From a virus: 61,170 nucleotides of DNA. A program made the translations under genes and the position numbers. The stretch lies in the IMG/VR virus record IMGVR_UViG_3300028857_000007, positions 1 to 61,170 of that record, one strand, 5' to 3'. This document shows, piece by piece, positions 1 through 11,300 of the stretch (position 1 is its first letter; each line of letters begins with the position of its first letter). The notes beneath the pieces are model-generated. The model saw only the letters and a program-made list of their open reading frames with translations. It had not been told where the DNA came from and made no database searches.

Positions 1-3000
1 TGAATGCATAGGTAAAAAGTAATTTGCAAATAACGACAAAGGACTTGTAAGCGTTTTATTGCTTAAAAGTCCAACTATTGAATTGATTGCAGCTTCTTGT
101 TCTCCCGTTTCTAATGGTGTATTTGACTCATTAGTAAATATCATTTTTCGTATCTTGAACATATCGTTCATACTGTATTTACTACCTATCCAGATAAGCG
201 TGTTCAAGTGTTCGCGCAGTCGGGTAATATCATTTGCATTAGAACTGGAAAAATTGTATTTACGTTTGGAAACACCACCAACATTCTCCATAGTAAATAA
301 TGGATTACGGGCATGTAGTTCACGAGTAGAATTTGTCAATGAACCATTCTCTCCAATATGTGAAGATGAATCATCAGCATGTAAAAGAGTACCTTCTGAA
401 TTAAGTACTTTTCCATCTTCTCCAATAGAATCATTGGCAACATAAAACTCACGGAATATCTCAAACAACAAATCTTGATTGTCCTTAGAAAATAATTCAG
501 AATTTTCTTTATTATATTCGACATTCATTTCAGAAAGGATATTGTTTACGATATTCTCTCTTTTAGATAACTGAGTAAGTTGTGCTTCGGTAAGTTGTCC
601 TTTTGCATCAAGAATAGATGGATCAAGTTCTCCAATAGCATTTAATTCTTCAATTAAGTTCTGACTGATTATTTGCGTGCCATCAGAACGACGTAATCCA
701 AGAGTAGTAAATAATTGAACACTCTTGAATGTATTCTCATGAATGATAACACGACTATGCAAACGTAACATTTGATTGGCCAAGTCAGCACCATCAATCT
801 TACTTGCAAGTTCATCAGCCATACGTATAGCATCACGTAATTGAATCTCATAGGTATTGTTACCATTAGCATTTTTACTTGCCAATTCAGAAACAAATTC
901 ACGTTCCGGTTGTGACTGATGATCACTTACTTTCTTTTCATTAGCAATACGTTCAGAAGTCTTGAAAGTATAAAGGAAATGTTCATTCTTTTTTACTCTA
1001 TCAATCTCTTGACGAATGATTTCAGAACCATTAGTACCATAAAATTTACCATCAGGATATTCTTTCTTATAAGTTTCTCCCTGGTCAGTAAGAACTGAAT
1101 TAATCCATACCTCAGCTTCTTTCATCGTATCTTGTAATTCTGTGAAGTAATTACTCAAAAATGTTTTACCATTTGGAGTATTCTGTTCACGCATTAGTTT
1201 AATACGTTTTTGAAATTGTTCCGGAGTTTCATTAGCATGTTCTAATGTCTGTCCATCAATACGCATAAATGGAAGTTTACCTTTCCCATTAAATGAAGAG
1301 TATTGATTATTTACGTTTTCAAGTCCCAGCGCGCGTGCAGCAGCATTCAACTGATTATCATGAGAGAATTGTTCATCATCAAAACTTTCAATTGTACGTT
1401 CGGCTTTTCCTACTTCTTCTGCAGCAGTTTGACTTTCATCTTGATAATGTTTCAATTCTTGTTGAATAGCATTTAGCTTATCAGTTTCTTGTTGACGTTG
1501 TTCATCGCTGGTTTCCGCCGGTAAAGAATTGATAGTTTCTAATTGAGCATCATATTCAGATTGTTTAGTAGTAATGAATGGTTCCAATTCAGCAACACGT
1601 TTACCATACATATCAATTTTTTCATTGGCCGGAGTAAGAATCTTACCTTCTGCTTGCTGAGCGATATTAGAAGTAAGTCCTTTTGCAGCATCATACATTG
1701 ATGAAAACTTATTTTTAAGTTCATCAAGTTTACTATTATCCATTGTAGTACCAAATACATTTCCACTTGTTTGGTCATTGAATACAGATAATTCTTTAGC
1801 TAAACGATTAGACAATCCGGCAACATCAGTAATCAATGATTTATGCTCAGCTTCATTATACGGTTTTGAAAGAGTATCACCTATTCGTTGTTGTAAGGCA
1901 TTTAAATCACTCGATAATGTTGCATGAGTAGTTTGGTTATCTATATCATTAATAATGGCATTAGCATGTGTCTGTTGAGCTTGTGCAGCTTCATCTACAC
2001 GTTGACGTAAGTTCTCAATGTTTTCATACGTAAAGTTCTTCTTAATTACATTCTCCCATGATGCAGCATATTGACGTTGGAAGTTAGGATCGTTTTTCAT
2101 CTCCCGAGTAAACTCTTTTGAGTTAGTAAGAGCTTGCATTTCCATTTCAACTTGTTTCATAACGGTAACGTTACGTTTCATCAAGTCATTGGCCGCTTTA
2201 GAGTTTTGAGTTCCCTCTTCACGTTTAGTATAATACTCGTATTCAGATAAAGCTTTATTATACTTATCAACTAATGGTTGCTTAGCTTCTTCATTTTCTT
2301 TTTGAAGTTGAGCAATCTGTTCATCAGTAGCAGTAGCACCTGCTTCTTTTGGTTGAAATGATTCAATAGCAGCTTTACTATCGCGCATATCCATGAAAGC
2401 TTGACCAGATTTGTTTAATGATATCTGACCATCAAATCCAGCCTGAGAAAGAATGTTTCTATCAACATCATTCAACCCCATACTTTCATTCAACTCTTTA
2501 TACGAGTCCACTAATTGCACAAATTCGACATACCTCATTTCAGCGAAGTTGTCGATTAATTGTCCCTCTTGATATCCCAATTTTTGTAGAGATGGACTCT
2601 TAGGTACTGAGAATAAACTTGGATCAAATTGTTCTCCTACAGTAGCATCTTTGATAAGGATATCTTTCACTCCCCACATACCACCATCAGGTTTCTGAAT
2701 ATGATCAGTAGCTATATTGATAAGTTCATCACCTTGGCCTTTCAGAACTTTCCATTTCAGTAATTCTTTTTGTTGAGTTTCTGTTTTACTGTCGGGAATA
2801 CCTTTAATCTTTTTGATTACGTGAGGAACAGCACCAGTAATAGCAGTCATTAAAGTAGTAGCAAATATGGTTCCTAAAGAAGTATCTGAAAATCCTTCAA
2901 ATACACCAGTAGTACCTATCTGTCCATTACCAACTTCGGAATATGCTGGAGCAGCTTTATCAACTTGCATTTGAACAGTATTGTATAATGCTTGCTCAAA

Positions 3001-4701
3001 ATTTTCTTGAAAGACTTCACTAACATTTGCTTTGGCTACATTAGCAAGATAACTTTCATTGTCAACAATACCTTTAATGAATTTGCTATTGTATATCTTA
3101 GAGAAACTATCGTAAACAGCTTCTTTAATAGTCTTGTCAGTAAGTGTACCGGCAGCTTCTTTAGCAGCTAATTTTTGAGCCATTGGAGCATAGATTTCTC
3201 TCATAGCCTTTTCAGCAATGTTTGGTCCTAGTTGTTCACCAATCCATTTATTTGTAAAATGTTCAGTAACGTATGTCAATGGTAAAGCAAAGAATCCAAA
3301 TTTAGCAGTTGTTTCCGGACTAACACCATTTTCATCAGCTACACGTTGAAATGAACTATAAGACTGTGAAGTACCAATAGCATTTACTAGAAACTCAGTA
3401 CCATACTGCAAAGCTTTTGTTGCAATACCTTTACCAGCAAATGCTGCAGTACCTTCTAATGCAGACATAGCACCACCCGAAGCCATACCTACAGCTATCT
3501 GAGGAAGAAGATAACCAAGTGTCGGAGCTTGACGTACCATCCAATCAATAGCACCGGTTCCTTGTTCTGTAGATGCTGATTGTTTAAATTCAGCTTGTTT
3601 CCAATCATTGAAAAAACCTTGTAATGCTTTATCTCCTTTTGACCAATTAATCGGTTGTGCTTCTCTACGTAATGAATTACCTACATTAGATGGAAGAGAG
3701 CCATAAGAGTAATTGAATGCTTTATTCATAGCATCATAATCACCAGATTCAAATGCTTTATCAAGTTCTTCTACAGCCTTTACATTGCCTTGTGCTAAGT
3801 TAGCAGCACGTACTTTATCATAATGTTTCTGAATGGCTTCATTACCTTGTTTGTAAAGATAAGTTTCATCATGATTCATTGCATTATTGAAAAGTGCACC
3901 AACAGAAGAAAAGGAACTCATAGTACCGGCGGTTGCTGCACTGTAAGCTCCTACAAAGAAATCTTTAATAGAACTACCAAATGTTTCTTTTGGACCCCAC
4001 TTAGTTGAGTACTGTCTATCTCCTGCAACAAAAGCATCTGATGGTAATACATCAAATACTTCACGTCCATTGGTAGGGTCAATAGTTGTTGTTACTACTG
4101 CCTTTCCATCACCAAACATCTTATCCATTCCATCCTTTCCAGGGTTAGGAATACGTTTACCATTCTTCAAAATGTATGGTGCAGCAGAAGCACGTTCTTC
4201 ACCGGTACCGCGTTCATTATCTTCATTACGAAATGGATCATGATAAGGCCCCCAATCAGGTCTGATATCTTTTACATTACCCAAATCTTTATCATGAACT
4301 GCTCTACCAGTAACTGCTGAGTTTTGTGTGTCGTGATAAAACTTTAATGCTGATAAGTCAACACCTCTTTTATTTAAACTTACTTTCTTTGCATTCTCTA
4401 CTTTTGCCTGATTAAAAGTTTTGATTATTTGACTTGCTGGTAAAGCTTCCGTATCAGTAGGATTTTTTTCTTTTGAGTACTTATCTACATAATAGTTTAT
4501 ATCGTTGAAAACAGGCTGCTCAGAATGCGCCATAGAGGTAAAGATATCTGCAGTTGATTGCTTATTCTTCAAAGCATCACCAACTACATCAACCTTACCT
4601 TGGTAATTTCCTTCTTGGTCTACAAATGCATCACTAGTCTGTGCTTGATATTTTTCTTCAAGTGTTGGTACTACTGGTTGTGCTTGTTCTTGGTTATCCA
4701 T
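1..4701 (-). CDS. Giant virion (internal/cargo) protein, partial: C-terminus beyond left edge
   Basis: The frame is open from the ATG at 4701 to the window edge, giving about 1567 residues with no stop. The protein starts MDNQEQAQPVVPTLEEKYQ. It has Gly/Ala-rich hydrophobic stretches near residues 245-260, 394-420 and 600-627, then long Glu/Gln/Lys-rich coiled-coil regions from about residue 790 on. It is the last of four genes after the muzzle protein, where crAss-like phages encode virion cargo and virion RNA polymerase proteins. The hydrophobic patches resemble ejected internal virion proteins of podoviruses. I saw no RNA polymerase DxDGD motif in the visible part. Calling it a virion protein is well supported by context; its exact role is inferred. 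Confidence 0.72.
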   Translation of the reverse strand, partial: MDNQEQAQPVVPTLEEKYQAQTSDAFVDQEGNYQGKVDVVGDALKNKQSTADIFTSMAHSEQPVFNDINYYVDKYSKEKNPTDTEALPASQIIKTFNQAKVENAKKVSLNKRGVDLSALKFYHDTQNSAVTGRAVHDKDLGNVKDIRPDWGPYHDPFRNEDNERGTGEERASAAPYILKNGKRIPNPGKDGMDKMFGDGKAVVTTTIDPTNGREVFDVLPSDAFVAGDRQYSTKWGPKETFGSSIKDFFVGAYSAATAGTMSSFSSVGALFNNAMNHDETYLYKQGNEAIQKHYDKVRAANLAQGNVKAVEELDKAFESGDYDAMNKAFNYSYGSLPSNVGNSLRREAQPINWSKGDKALQGFFNDWKQAEFKQSASTEQGTGAIDWMVRQAPTLGYLLPQIAVGMASGGAMSALEGTAAFAGKGIATKALQYGTEFLVNAIGTSQSYSSFQRVADENGVSPETTAKFGFFALPLTYVTEHFTNKWIGEQLGPNIAEKAMREIYAPMAQKLAAKEAAGTLTDKTIKEAVYDSFSKIYNSKFIKGIVDNESYLANVAKANVSEVFQENFEQALYNTVQMQVDKAAPAYSEVGNGQIGTTGVFEGFSDTSLGTIFATTLMTAITGAVPHVIKKIKGIPDSKTETQQKELLKWKVLKGQGDELINIATDHIQKPDGGMWGVKDILIKDATVGEQFDPSLFSVPKSPSLQKLGYQEGQLIDNFAEMRYVEFVQLVDSYKELNESMGLNDVDRNILSQAGFDGQISLNKSGQAFMDMRDSKAAIESFQPKEAGATATDEQIAQLQKENEEAKQPLVDKYNKALSEYEYYTKREEGTQNSKAANDLMKRNVTVMKQVEMEMQALTNSKEFTREMKNDPNFQRQYAASWENVIKKNFTYENIENLRQRVDEAAQAQQTHANAIINDIDNQTTHATLSSDLNALQQRIGDTLSKPYNEAEHKSLITDVAGLSNRLAKELSVFNDQTSGNVFGTTMDNSKLDELKNKFSSMYDAAKGLTSNIAQQAEGKILTPANEKIDMYGKRVAELEPFITTKQSEYDAQLETINSLPAETSDEQRQQETDKLNAIQQELKHYQDESQTAAEEVGKAERTIESFDDEQFSHDNQLNAAARALGLENVNNQYSSFNGKGKLPFMRIDGQTLEHANETPEQFQKRIKLMREQNTPNGKTFLSNYFTELQDTMKEAEVWINSVLTDQGETYKKEYPDGKFYGTNGSEIIRQEIDRVKKNEHFLYTFKTSERIANEKKVSDHQSQPEREFVSELASKNANGNNTYEIQLRDAIRMADELASKIDGADLANQMLRLHSRVIIHENTFKSVQLFTTLGLRRSDGTQIISQNLIEELNAIGELDPSILDAKGQLTEAQLTQLSKRENIVNNILSEMNVEYNKENSELFSKDNQDLLFEIFREFYVANDSIGEDGKVLNSEGTLLHADDSSSHIGENGSLTNSTRELHARNPLFTMENVGGVSKRKYNFSSSNANDITRLREHLNTLIWIGSKYSMNDMFKIRKMIFTNESNTPLETGEQEAAINSIVGLLSNKTLTSPLSLFANYFLPMHS

Positions 4702-4720
4702 AATTTATATTGAGTATTGA

Positions 4721-6991
4721 TTATTGAATTGATTGTCTACTTCCAAAATTGTAATTGTCATTTGGATTGGCATTTTCTTGTTTTTGTTTATCAAGCATAT
4801 TAAGATATTCAGCTTTCTCTCCAGGTTGTAGTTTACCAGTACTTTCAAGATTATTGATAATACCAATACTTTTTAAATAAGCTCTTTGTGGATCAGCTTT
4901 AAAATCAATATTATTCTTTGCTTGAATATCTACTAACCTTGCTTTTGGAGTTGTTCCAACATATACTTTATTTGTAGCTTGATCATCTATAAACCCATTC
5001 CTAGTAAATCTTTTTTCAAGATTTGCTGTACGTGCATTAGCTGTTCTTTGTTGAGCTGCATTAGCATTCTGTTCTCCACCAGCAATAAGATTACTTTCAG
5101 TTAATGTTTCTTGTTGTTTGCTAGTATTGTACTTATTGATAGCATTACGTCCTTCTTGAGCTGCCGTAGATGGTCCTTCAACTTGTAATGGTACTTGATA
5201 GATATCTTCTCCAAAACCAAATCCAAAACCAGGTGCATCACTAATCTTTGTAATATGATTTTTTGGATTCTTGGCAAGTTCTGATATCGGAGTAAGAACT
5301 GGTGTCTTACCATCGACTGCAAAAGGTATCTTAGTATCGCCAGTCAATTGAGTAGTAGCTGTCACATAGTTTTGAACAATAGGTTTACCATTTTCATCCG
5401 CTTGAATACGTGAAAGCATATATCCACCTTTCTCTCTTGGAACCTTATCAAATCGTGCTGTTTTCATTAAGTCCGAAGTAAGACCAGTAATCTTGGCATT
5501 CTTATCATTTGCAAATAATACATCCGGTTTAAATGGAACACCATTAAACATAGCGATTGGTTGATTAGTGATTTGCTCAGTCTTACCTTGTACATTTAAA
5601 TCAGGGAACAAAGAGTTTTCAAGTGTCTTACGTTCATCACCGGTAACAGTACTTGTATAGTATTTCAATGAACCAAAACCTTGCATTCCATCAGTAGGAT
5701 TTTCAACAAAGAAACTTCCGGTATTTGGATTGGTAGGTTTAGAGTAAATGATATCAATAGACGACATAGCATTCTTATCTTGTGCTTCATCATGTTTAAG
5801 TTTTTCTGATATTCCAGATTTCTGAGTATTATTAAAATCTCGTAGTCCTTTAGTATCATTTGCAGCAGTAGCATAAACATAACGTTGTGCTTCTGTCATG
5901 ATAGCATCAGCTAATCGTTTCTGTTCTGCTAAATTTTTATCCCGGGCTTCTGTATCTGATGTAGGTATTCTTTTTGCTTGTTGTTTAAGCAATTCAATAC
6001 TTGCAATAACTTGCTCACCACTAGCACGAGTATAATCATTCTTAGTAATAGTTCTACCTTTTGCATCTTTAGCTATTGATGTGGTTCCAGTAGGTACTAT
6101 CAATGTTCCATTCAATGCTGAACTCATAGCATAAGCCCGAGCATCTTCTGGTAAGTTTTGCCACATACTACTAGCAGCATTTTTCATATTGGTATAATTA
6201 TCAGAACGTGACCAATCCCAACTTCTTAATCCATCATCTCGATTCCCAGCATTAGCCATTTGTTTAGCTGAAGCAGCATCTATTCTACCTTTAATTTCTT
6301 TACTGAAATCAAGTGAGTTCATCATTTTTAGTGATGGGTCTAATGTATGACTTGGAGCAATACCACCACTACCATTAGCAGTAATGCCGGCATCCCACGA
6401 GTTACGTTCTTGAAGAGTATTATAACTATGAAGCTTTACTGCATTACGGCCACCAGGTGTTTTAGTAAAGTCTAATGCAAATGGTTTATCTAGTTGTAGA
6501 AAATCCTCAGCACTTTGAGCCTTACCTAAATTTGGATTGGTAACAGCTATCTCTTGACCAATACCTTTTTTAGTAATTTCATTGTTTACATTTTCCCATT
6601 GAGACTTAGCAAACTTAGCTTGTTGTTCAGCAACTCCAAATTGTGATTTCTTTTGAAACAAATCTTGCAACTCAGCATCATAAGCAGTTTCATATTGTTT
6701 CAATTTTTCCGGATCAGATTCATTCTTTATCTTTTCAGCATAAATGTTTGGTAGCATGCTGATACGATTTGTAATTTGATTACGATAATCATACAATGCT
6801 TTTGTATGACCAGGTAATAGTTCTTCCATCTTATCATCAGACGCAGCTTTAGGACTAGCAGTAGCTCTTGCTCTACTAACCCTATTACCATCATTAGCCA
6901 ATAAGATGCGTGGGTCAAGAGATATGCCAGGACCTACTTGTGTCTGTGTAGCATATCCAACCGGATTAATATTGTTTCCCCATATTGACAT
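4721..6991 (-). CDS. Large virion-associated protein (756 aa), probable internal/cargo protein
   Basis: This 756-residue hydrophilic protein is rich in Asn, Gln, Lys and Ala, with no clear catalytic motif. It starts MSIWGNNINPVGYATQTQVG and has helical Lys/Glu/Gln stretches in the N-terminal 150 residues and near the C-terminus. Its ATG touches the stop of the upstream 324-residue gene, so the two are translationally coupled. Together with its neighbours it forms the post-muzzle block that in crAss-like phages encodes proteins packaged in the capsid or tail. I infer an internal virion or cargo protein. The sequence gives no direct biochemical clue. Confidence 0.65.
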   Translation of the reverse strand: MSIWGNNINPVGYATQTQVGPGISLDPRILLANDGNRVSRARATASPKAASDDKMEELLPGHTKALYDYRNQITNRISMLPNIYAEKIKNESDPEKLKQYETAYDAELQDLFQKKSQFGVAEQQAKFAKSQWENVNNEITKKGIGQEIAVTNPNLGKAQSAEDFLQLDKPFALDFTKTPGGRNAVKLHSYNTLQERNSWDAGITANGSGGIAPSHTLDPSLKMMNSLDFSKEIKGRIDAASAKQMANAGNRDDGLRSWDWSRSDNYTNMKNAASSMWQNLPEDARAYAMSSALNGTLIVPTGTTSIAKDAKGRTITKNDYTRASGEQVIASIELLKQQAKRIPTSDTEARDKNLAEQKRLADAIMTEAQRYVYATAANDTKGLRDFNNTQKSGISEKLKHDEAQDKNAMSSIDIIYSKPTNPNTGSFFVENPTDGMQGFGSLKYYTSTVTGDERKTLENSLFPDLNVQGKTEQITNQPIAMFNGVPFKPDVLFANDKNAKITGLTSDLMKTARFDKVPREKGGYMLSRIQADENGKPIVQNYVTATTQLTGDTKIPFAVDGKTPVLTPISELAKNPKNHITKISDAPGFGFGFGEDIYQVPLQVEGPSTAAQEGRNAINKYNTSKQQETLTESNLIAGGEQNANAAQQRTANARTANLEKRFTRNGFIDDQATNKVYVGTTPKARLVDIQAKNNIDFKADPQRAYLKSIGIINNLESTGKLQPGEKAEYLNMLDKQKQENANPNDNYNFGSRQSIQ

Positions 6992-7965
6992 TATTTAGTT
7001 CCTCCCCAAGTTCGTTTATAAAATGATTGTTGACTAGCCTTAGCTTTAGTAAGATTATCATATATTACTTTTCGTCTTACTGGATTATCTTCTGTCGCTA
7101 ATTGATTCTCTAATGCAGCTACTGTATCATCTTCGATAGCTTGATTCTTTGTTGCTGCAATACTCTCGTTATTGATAATCGAATTTAAACCACTTGTAAG
7201 GTCGTTTTTAATCTGACTGATACCTTGACCTATCACACCTGATTTAAATCTGTCAGCTTCGTTCTGAATAGCTGTGTTAGCTTGATTACGCTGTGCTAAG
7301 GTCTGTGCATTCATAGCTGCAGTTTGATTATCTGTCTGAGCATTGATTTGCTGTTCTTGATTCTTTATCTTACTAATCTCAGATGATATTTGATTCTGTC
7401 CATAGATACCTTTTGCAACTAATGATGGATCAACTAAACCAAAACGACGATTTGTTTCTCTACCCTGAGCTAATTGTCCAGTAATACTATCTTGCATTGC
7501 TTGCTTTTGTTCTGCATCAATAAGAGATACATGAGTTGCTTCAATAGGTGCCTGATAAGGAATAAGTGCCGGCTTATAATCACTAGCTCTATTTATCCCT
7601 ACAAGGTCTGTAGCGACACTTAATGCAGTATTGACACCAGTAGCTATGTTAGCCCATTTAGATAGCCCATAGATACCTTTCTTATCACCAGGTGGTGGTA
7701 CATCTTTTGGTAGTCCTTCCGGAGTATTATCAATATACCGTGTTTGTGCTAATGCATTCAGTGGTTTAGAACTTACTGCAACTGGTGTCGGAGTTGGTAA
7801 TGGTAAAGTAGAAGGAGTTTGTTCTTTACGAAGTGCTAAGCGTTGTTCGTCATTCATCAATGGAACAATAGGATCAAGTTTCTTTTTCAGTAATATATTC
7901 GCTCCATTATCCATATTTGTATATGGTGGTGTGAATGATAATTTTGGATTAAATAGTTTTGCCAT
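6991..7965 (-). CDS. Virion-associated protein (324 aa), likely internal/ejection protein
   Basis: The first 100 residues are Pro-rich and probably disordered. A small Ala/Gly hydrophobic segment follows (IATGVNTALSVATDLVG, about 107-123), then a long Gln/Asn/Ala helical region (about 140-300) with heptad character. The gene lies between a 133-residue Gly/Ala-rich protein and the 756-residue virion protein, with 1-5 nt spacing. The order (small hydrophobic protein, medium helical protein, large proteins) recalls podoviral ejection modules. The role is inferred from position and composition only. Confidence 0.6.
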   Translation of the reverse strand: MAKLFNPKLSFTPPYTNMDNGANILLKKKLDPIVPLMNDEQRLALRKEQTPSTLPLPTPTPVAVSSKPLNALAQTRYIDNTPEGLPKDVPPPGDKKGIYGLSKWANIATGVNTALSVATDLVGINRASDYKPALIPYQAPIEATHVSLIDAEQKQAMQDSITGQLAQGRETNRRFGLVDPSLVAKGIYGQNQISSEISKIKNQEQQINAQTDNQTAAMNAQTLAQRNQANTAIQNEADRFKSGVIGQGISQIKNDLTSGLNSIINNESIAATKNQAIEDDTVAALENQLATEDNPVRRKVIYDNLTKAKASQQSFYKRTWGGTK

Positions 7966-7969
7966 AATA

Positions 7970-8371
7970 TTACATTAATCTTTGGTTTATAATTCCAGTA
8001 CCACCTGCTGATGGAACTGGATTAGAAGGATTGATCATTTGATTAATCGACTTCAAACTTTGACTTACACCTTCTTGTGTGTACATCATTTTATTTTGTT
8101 CTGATACTTGCTGAGAAGAAGCTAATTGATTTTTCTCACCTACAATCTGATTTTGATAATCCTCTTGATAAGCTTGTTGTCTTTCTTCTTCTTTCTTTTT
8201 AGCACTAGCTCCAAACAAACTAGCGATACCACCAATACCTGCAATTACTGCACCTGGTACTGCACCAACACCAGTAGCACTAAGAGTAGCACCAAGTGTC
8301 ATTAAACCAGAACCACCGGCAGACAAAGTGTCGCCAGTGGAATTTCTTTTAGGGGGTTGATAAACGGCCAT
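7970..8371 (-). CDS. Small Gly/Ala-rich virion protein (133 aa), T7 gp14-like in position
   Basis: Residues about 18-55 form a Gly/Ala/Val-rich hydrophobic stretch (GAVPGAVIAGIGGIASLFGA) that could insert in a membrane. A basic turn and a Gln/Glu-rich amphipathic helix follow (about 60-110). This layout is typical of small internal virion proteins of short-tailed phages. The start codon overlaps the stop of the muzzle gene by one base, so it belongs to the same late unit. The membrane-active ejection role is inference. Confidence 0.55.
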   Translation of the reverse strand: MAVYQPPKRNSTGDTLSAGGSGLMTLGATLSATGVGAVPGAVIAGIGGIASLFGASAKKKEEERQQAYQEDYQNQIVGEKNQLASSQQVSEQNKMMYTQEGVSQSLKSINQMINPSNPVPSAGGTGIINQRLM

Positions 8372-11300
8372 TACGAATAAGATATTATAAAGTTAGTAAT
8401 TACATTCTTCAAGTAAAAATACTTTGGAATATGTGTTCTATAGGCATTACCCATTACACGTTTTCCTTTGTATATTATCTTGACTTTAATCCATTGACCA
8501 CGCATTTGTGATTTTGCTTCAAAGGTATTAAAACTTTGAGTACTTAATGGACCAAAATTATTTTTATTGGTTGAAGGAATTATAGGAATTTCCCATGCAT
8601 GTTCCTTATATTCAGGATTAGTCCAAAATTCTTTCGCGTTTATAAAAGAAACTTTAGAGGATTCTTGATATTCTGTTTGCCAACTAATATTTTCAAGTTC
8701 TTCTGGACACATAACCATTAAATGAGAACGAAATTCTTTTTCAAATGAACTAGCATCTTGTTTCTCAGCAGAACAATTAATAATAAACTCTAATTCGAAA
8801 TTATCCGAAGCTTTATTATCATAGAAATATTGAAAATCTCCAACATTATGTTCCCACATATTTGGCCTTGAAGCAAGTTGTCCATGTGAGAAAGCAAATA
8901 GCCGGGCATCCAATTTCATATAAAGATTTGTATCGTATGAATAGAACCCAGTGAAGATATCAAGCTTCTCATTAAAAACCAATGTAAAGAACTTACCAGT
9001 ACCCAATTTGAAAGTAAATAATACCTCTTTTGTTTCTTCATCGAAAACACTTATAATTCCAGTCTGTGCTTCTGAATACAAGTCTTGTGGTAGTACTTTG
9101 ATATCTCCTTTGATTAATTTGAAGATATCAGTTATTTGTTTTGAAGTTACTAAGTCCTCAGCGCCAAATAATACATTACCACTTGTTGTTGAAGCGCCGG
9201 ATAATCGCCATATCTTTTCATTATCCCAATCAACACCATAACCACCTTTATCACCACTACAAATACTTTCTTTATGAGTAGTTCCAAAATCAGCTATCTT
9301 TCTTGACTGAGAAGAAAGAATAGTCTTATCACCAAGAATAATATCAGAACTGTCTTGACTCGATTGAAGTTTTGTAGAACCATATAATTGAATAATATTC
9401 TTACGTTGGATAATGAATAGAGTTGAATTAATGGTAATCAGCTTTTTTATCTCTCCACCTTCAAAATTAAAGTCTTGATATTGTCCTATTGGCAACTGTC
9501 GATACTGATCTACAAAAGCACCATCAACATGTACATTGCTAAAGTAAATTCTATTTGCTGCAGTGTTGCTTTTCATAGTAAAGATATCATCAAATGGCAA
9601 AAGAGTATAGACACCTTTTGTTTCATTATATCCACCATTTATTTCCCATGACTCTTTGAAAAATTGATTTGATTTGTTTTTCCAAATAAAATCTTGTACA
9701 ATACTATCATAGCTTGCTTCTGATGCATTTTTAAGTACGTATGGATAGAATGTATCATCTACAGTAGGAACTCTCAAATTTGAGTTGGTAAATGACTGTA
9801 GATAGACATTGAGTGCTATACCTGATTGCCATGAACGTTCCCAGTCTTGTGTATATGCCGGAAGAGTATTCCATCGAACACAACGCATGAATGTTTTTTG
9901 AGAAAATAAGTCACCTTTGAAAAGTTGTTTAGCAGTATAATTATTTGCAGCAAAAAATGAATTGTCATTTTCAATGATTGAATAGTTTTCATCAAGAATA
10001 TTATATGAGTTTTCAATTGAATCAATGTATTCAGCTATTGTAGCATACTTACAGATATCAACAATGGCATTATTCAAATTACGATAGTCAGGATTATCAT
10101 CAGTAAACACTGTTGCTTCTGAATGATATTTACCAACTTTTACAGTCTTACAACCAAAGTAAGATGTAGCTGTCATAGACATATTGGTAGCAACTACTGG
10201 TAATGAGTTTTTACTGAGATCACTTGTAAAAGGGGAAATAAATGCAGAAGTAAATGGGAATGCTGAATCTACTGCATAACCAGTTGTCATTGCTGGACGA
10301 ATATTTACTTCATTATCTCCTGTTGTTTTCTTAGTTCTATTGATAAGGATGCCGGCATCTTTCAATTGCTCTCTTGATTGGTCAAAATAATTTTCAATTA
10401 CTTTTTGTGATGGATCATTAGTACCATCCCATACTTCGTCACCAAAAACATCAATGATACTTTTCATTCTACTTGAAAAACCATTGTTTGAAAATATCTG
10501 ATTTTCTTGTACAATACTAGGTGTCATTTTAATAGCAACCGGATTCTGTATGATATGATGGTCGTAACCAAGACTAGGTTCAATAAGACGATTAGATACA
10601 TCTTTGTAAGCATGTGATTGATTAGTAAACAAATTGAAATTTGCTCCCCAACCGGTATGTGTTGCATACTTATTTTCAATAGAAGTATTATTTACTTTTG
10701 CAACTGATTCATTAAATCCTTGATTTACTACATCAATTTTTACTTTTGGTCGAAGATAATAATCGCCAATAATTACCAAATTTTTATTCAGTAATAAATC
10801 AGGAGCAAACACACTATACTTGTCAGTTTTCAATTCAAGAAAGTAATTACGATTATCATAGTAACGCGCCCACATATCATTGGCTTGTACCTTATTTTTG
10901 TACATCCATTTTTGACTAGCATCTGTTTCATGTTCTTGAACAAGAATTTCTTCTTTATTCATTACTTGTAACTCGGTTACTGACCAAGCACCAATATACC
11001 AACCTTGTGTTGATTTACTAATTTTAATTACTGGAAATACTTTCTTATCTCCACCTAAGAATGGAAAAGCAATATCAACTCCATTTGTACCAATCTTTGT
11101 TGATTGGCTAACTTCTCTATCTCCCCATGTCATAGGTGATACACCACGATAGCATTCAAAGACATTCTTAAAGCCAACAGCTTCAACCATTGCAGAACTA
11201 TATCCCTGGCATACAACATTAGCTTGTCGTTTACCTTGCACAAAATACATAGTAGTAATATTTGGAAGAATATCTTTATTTGCTTGATAATAATCATATG

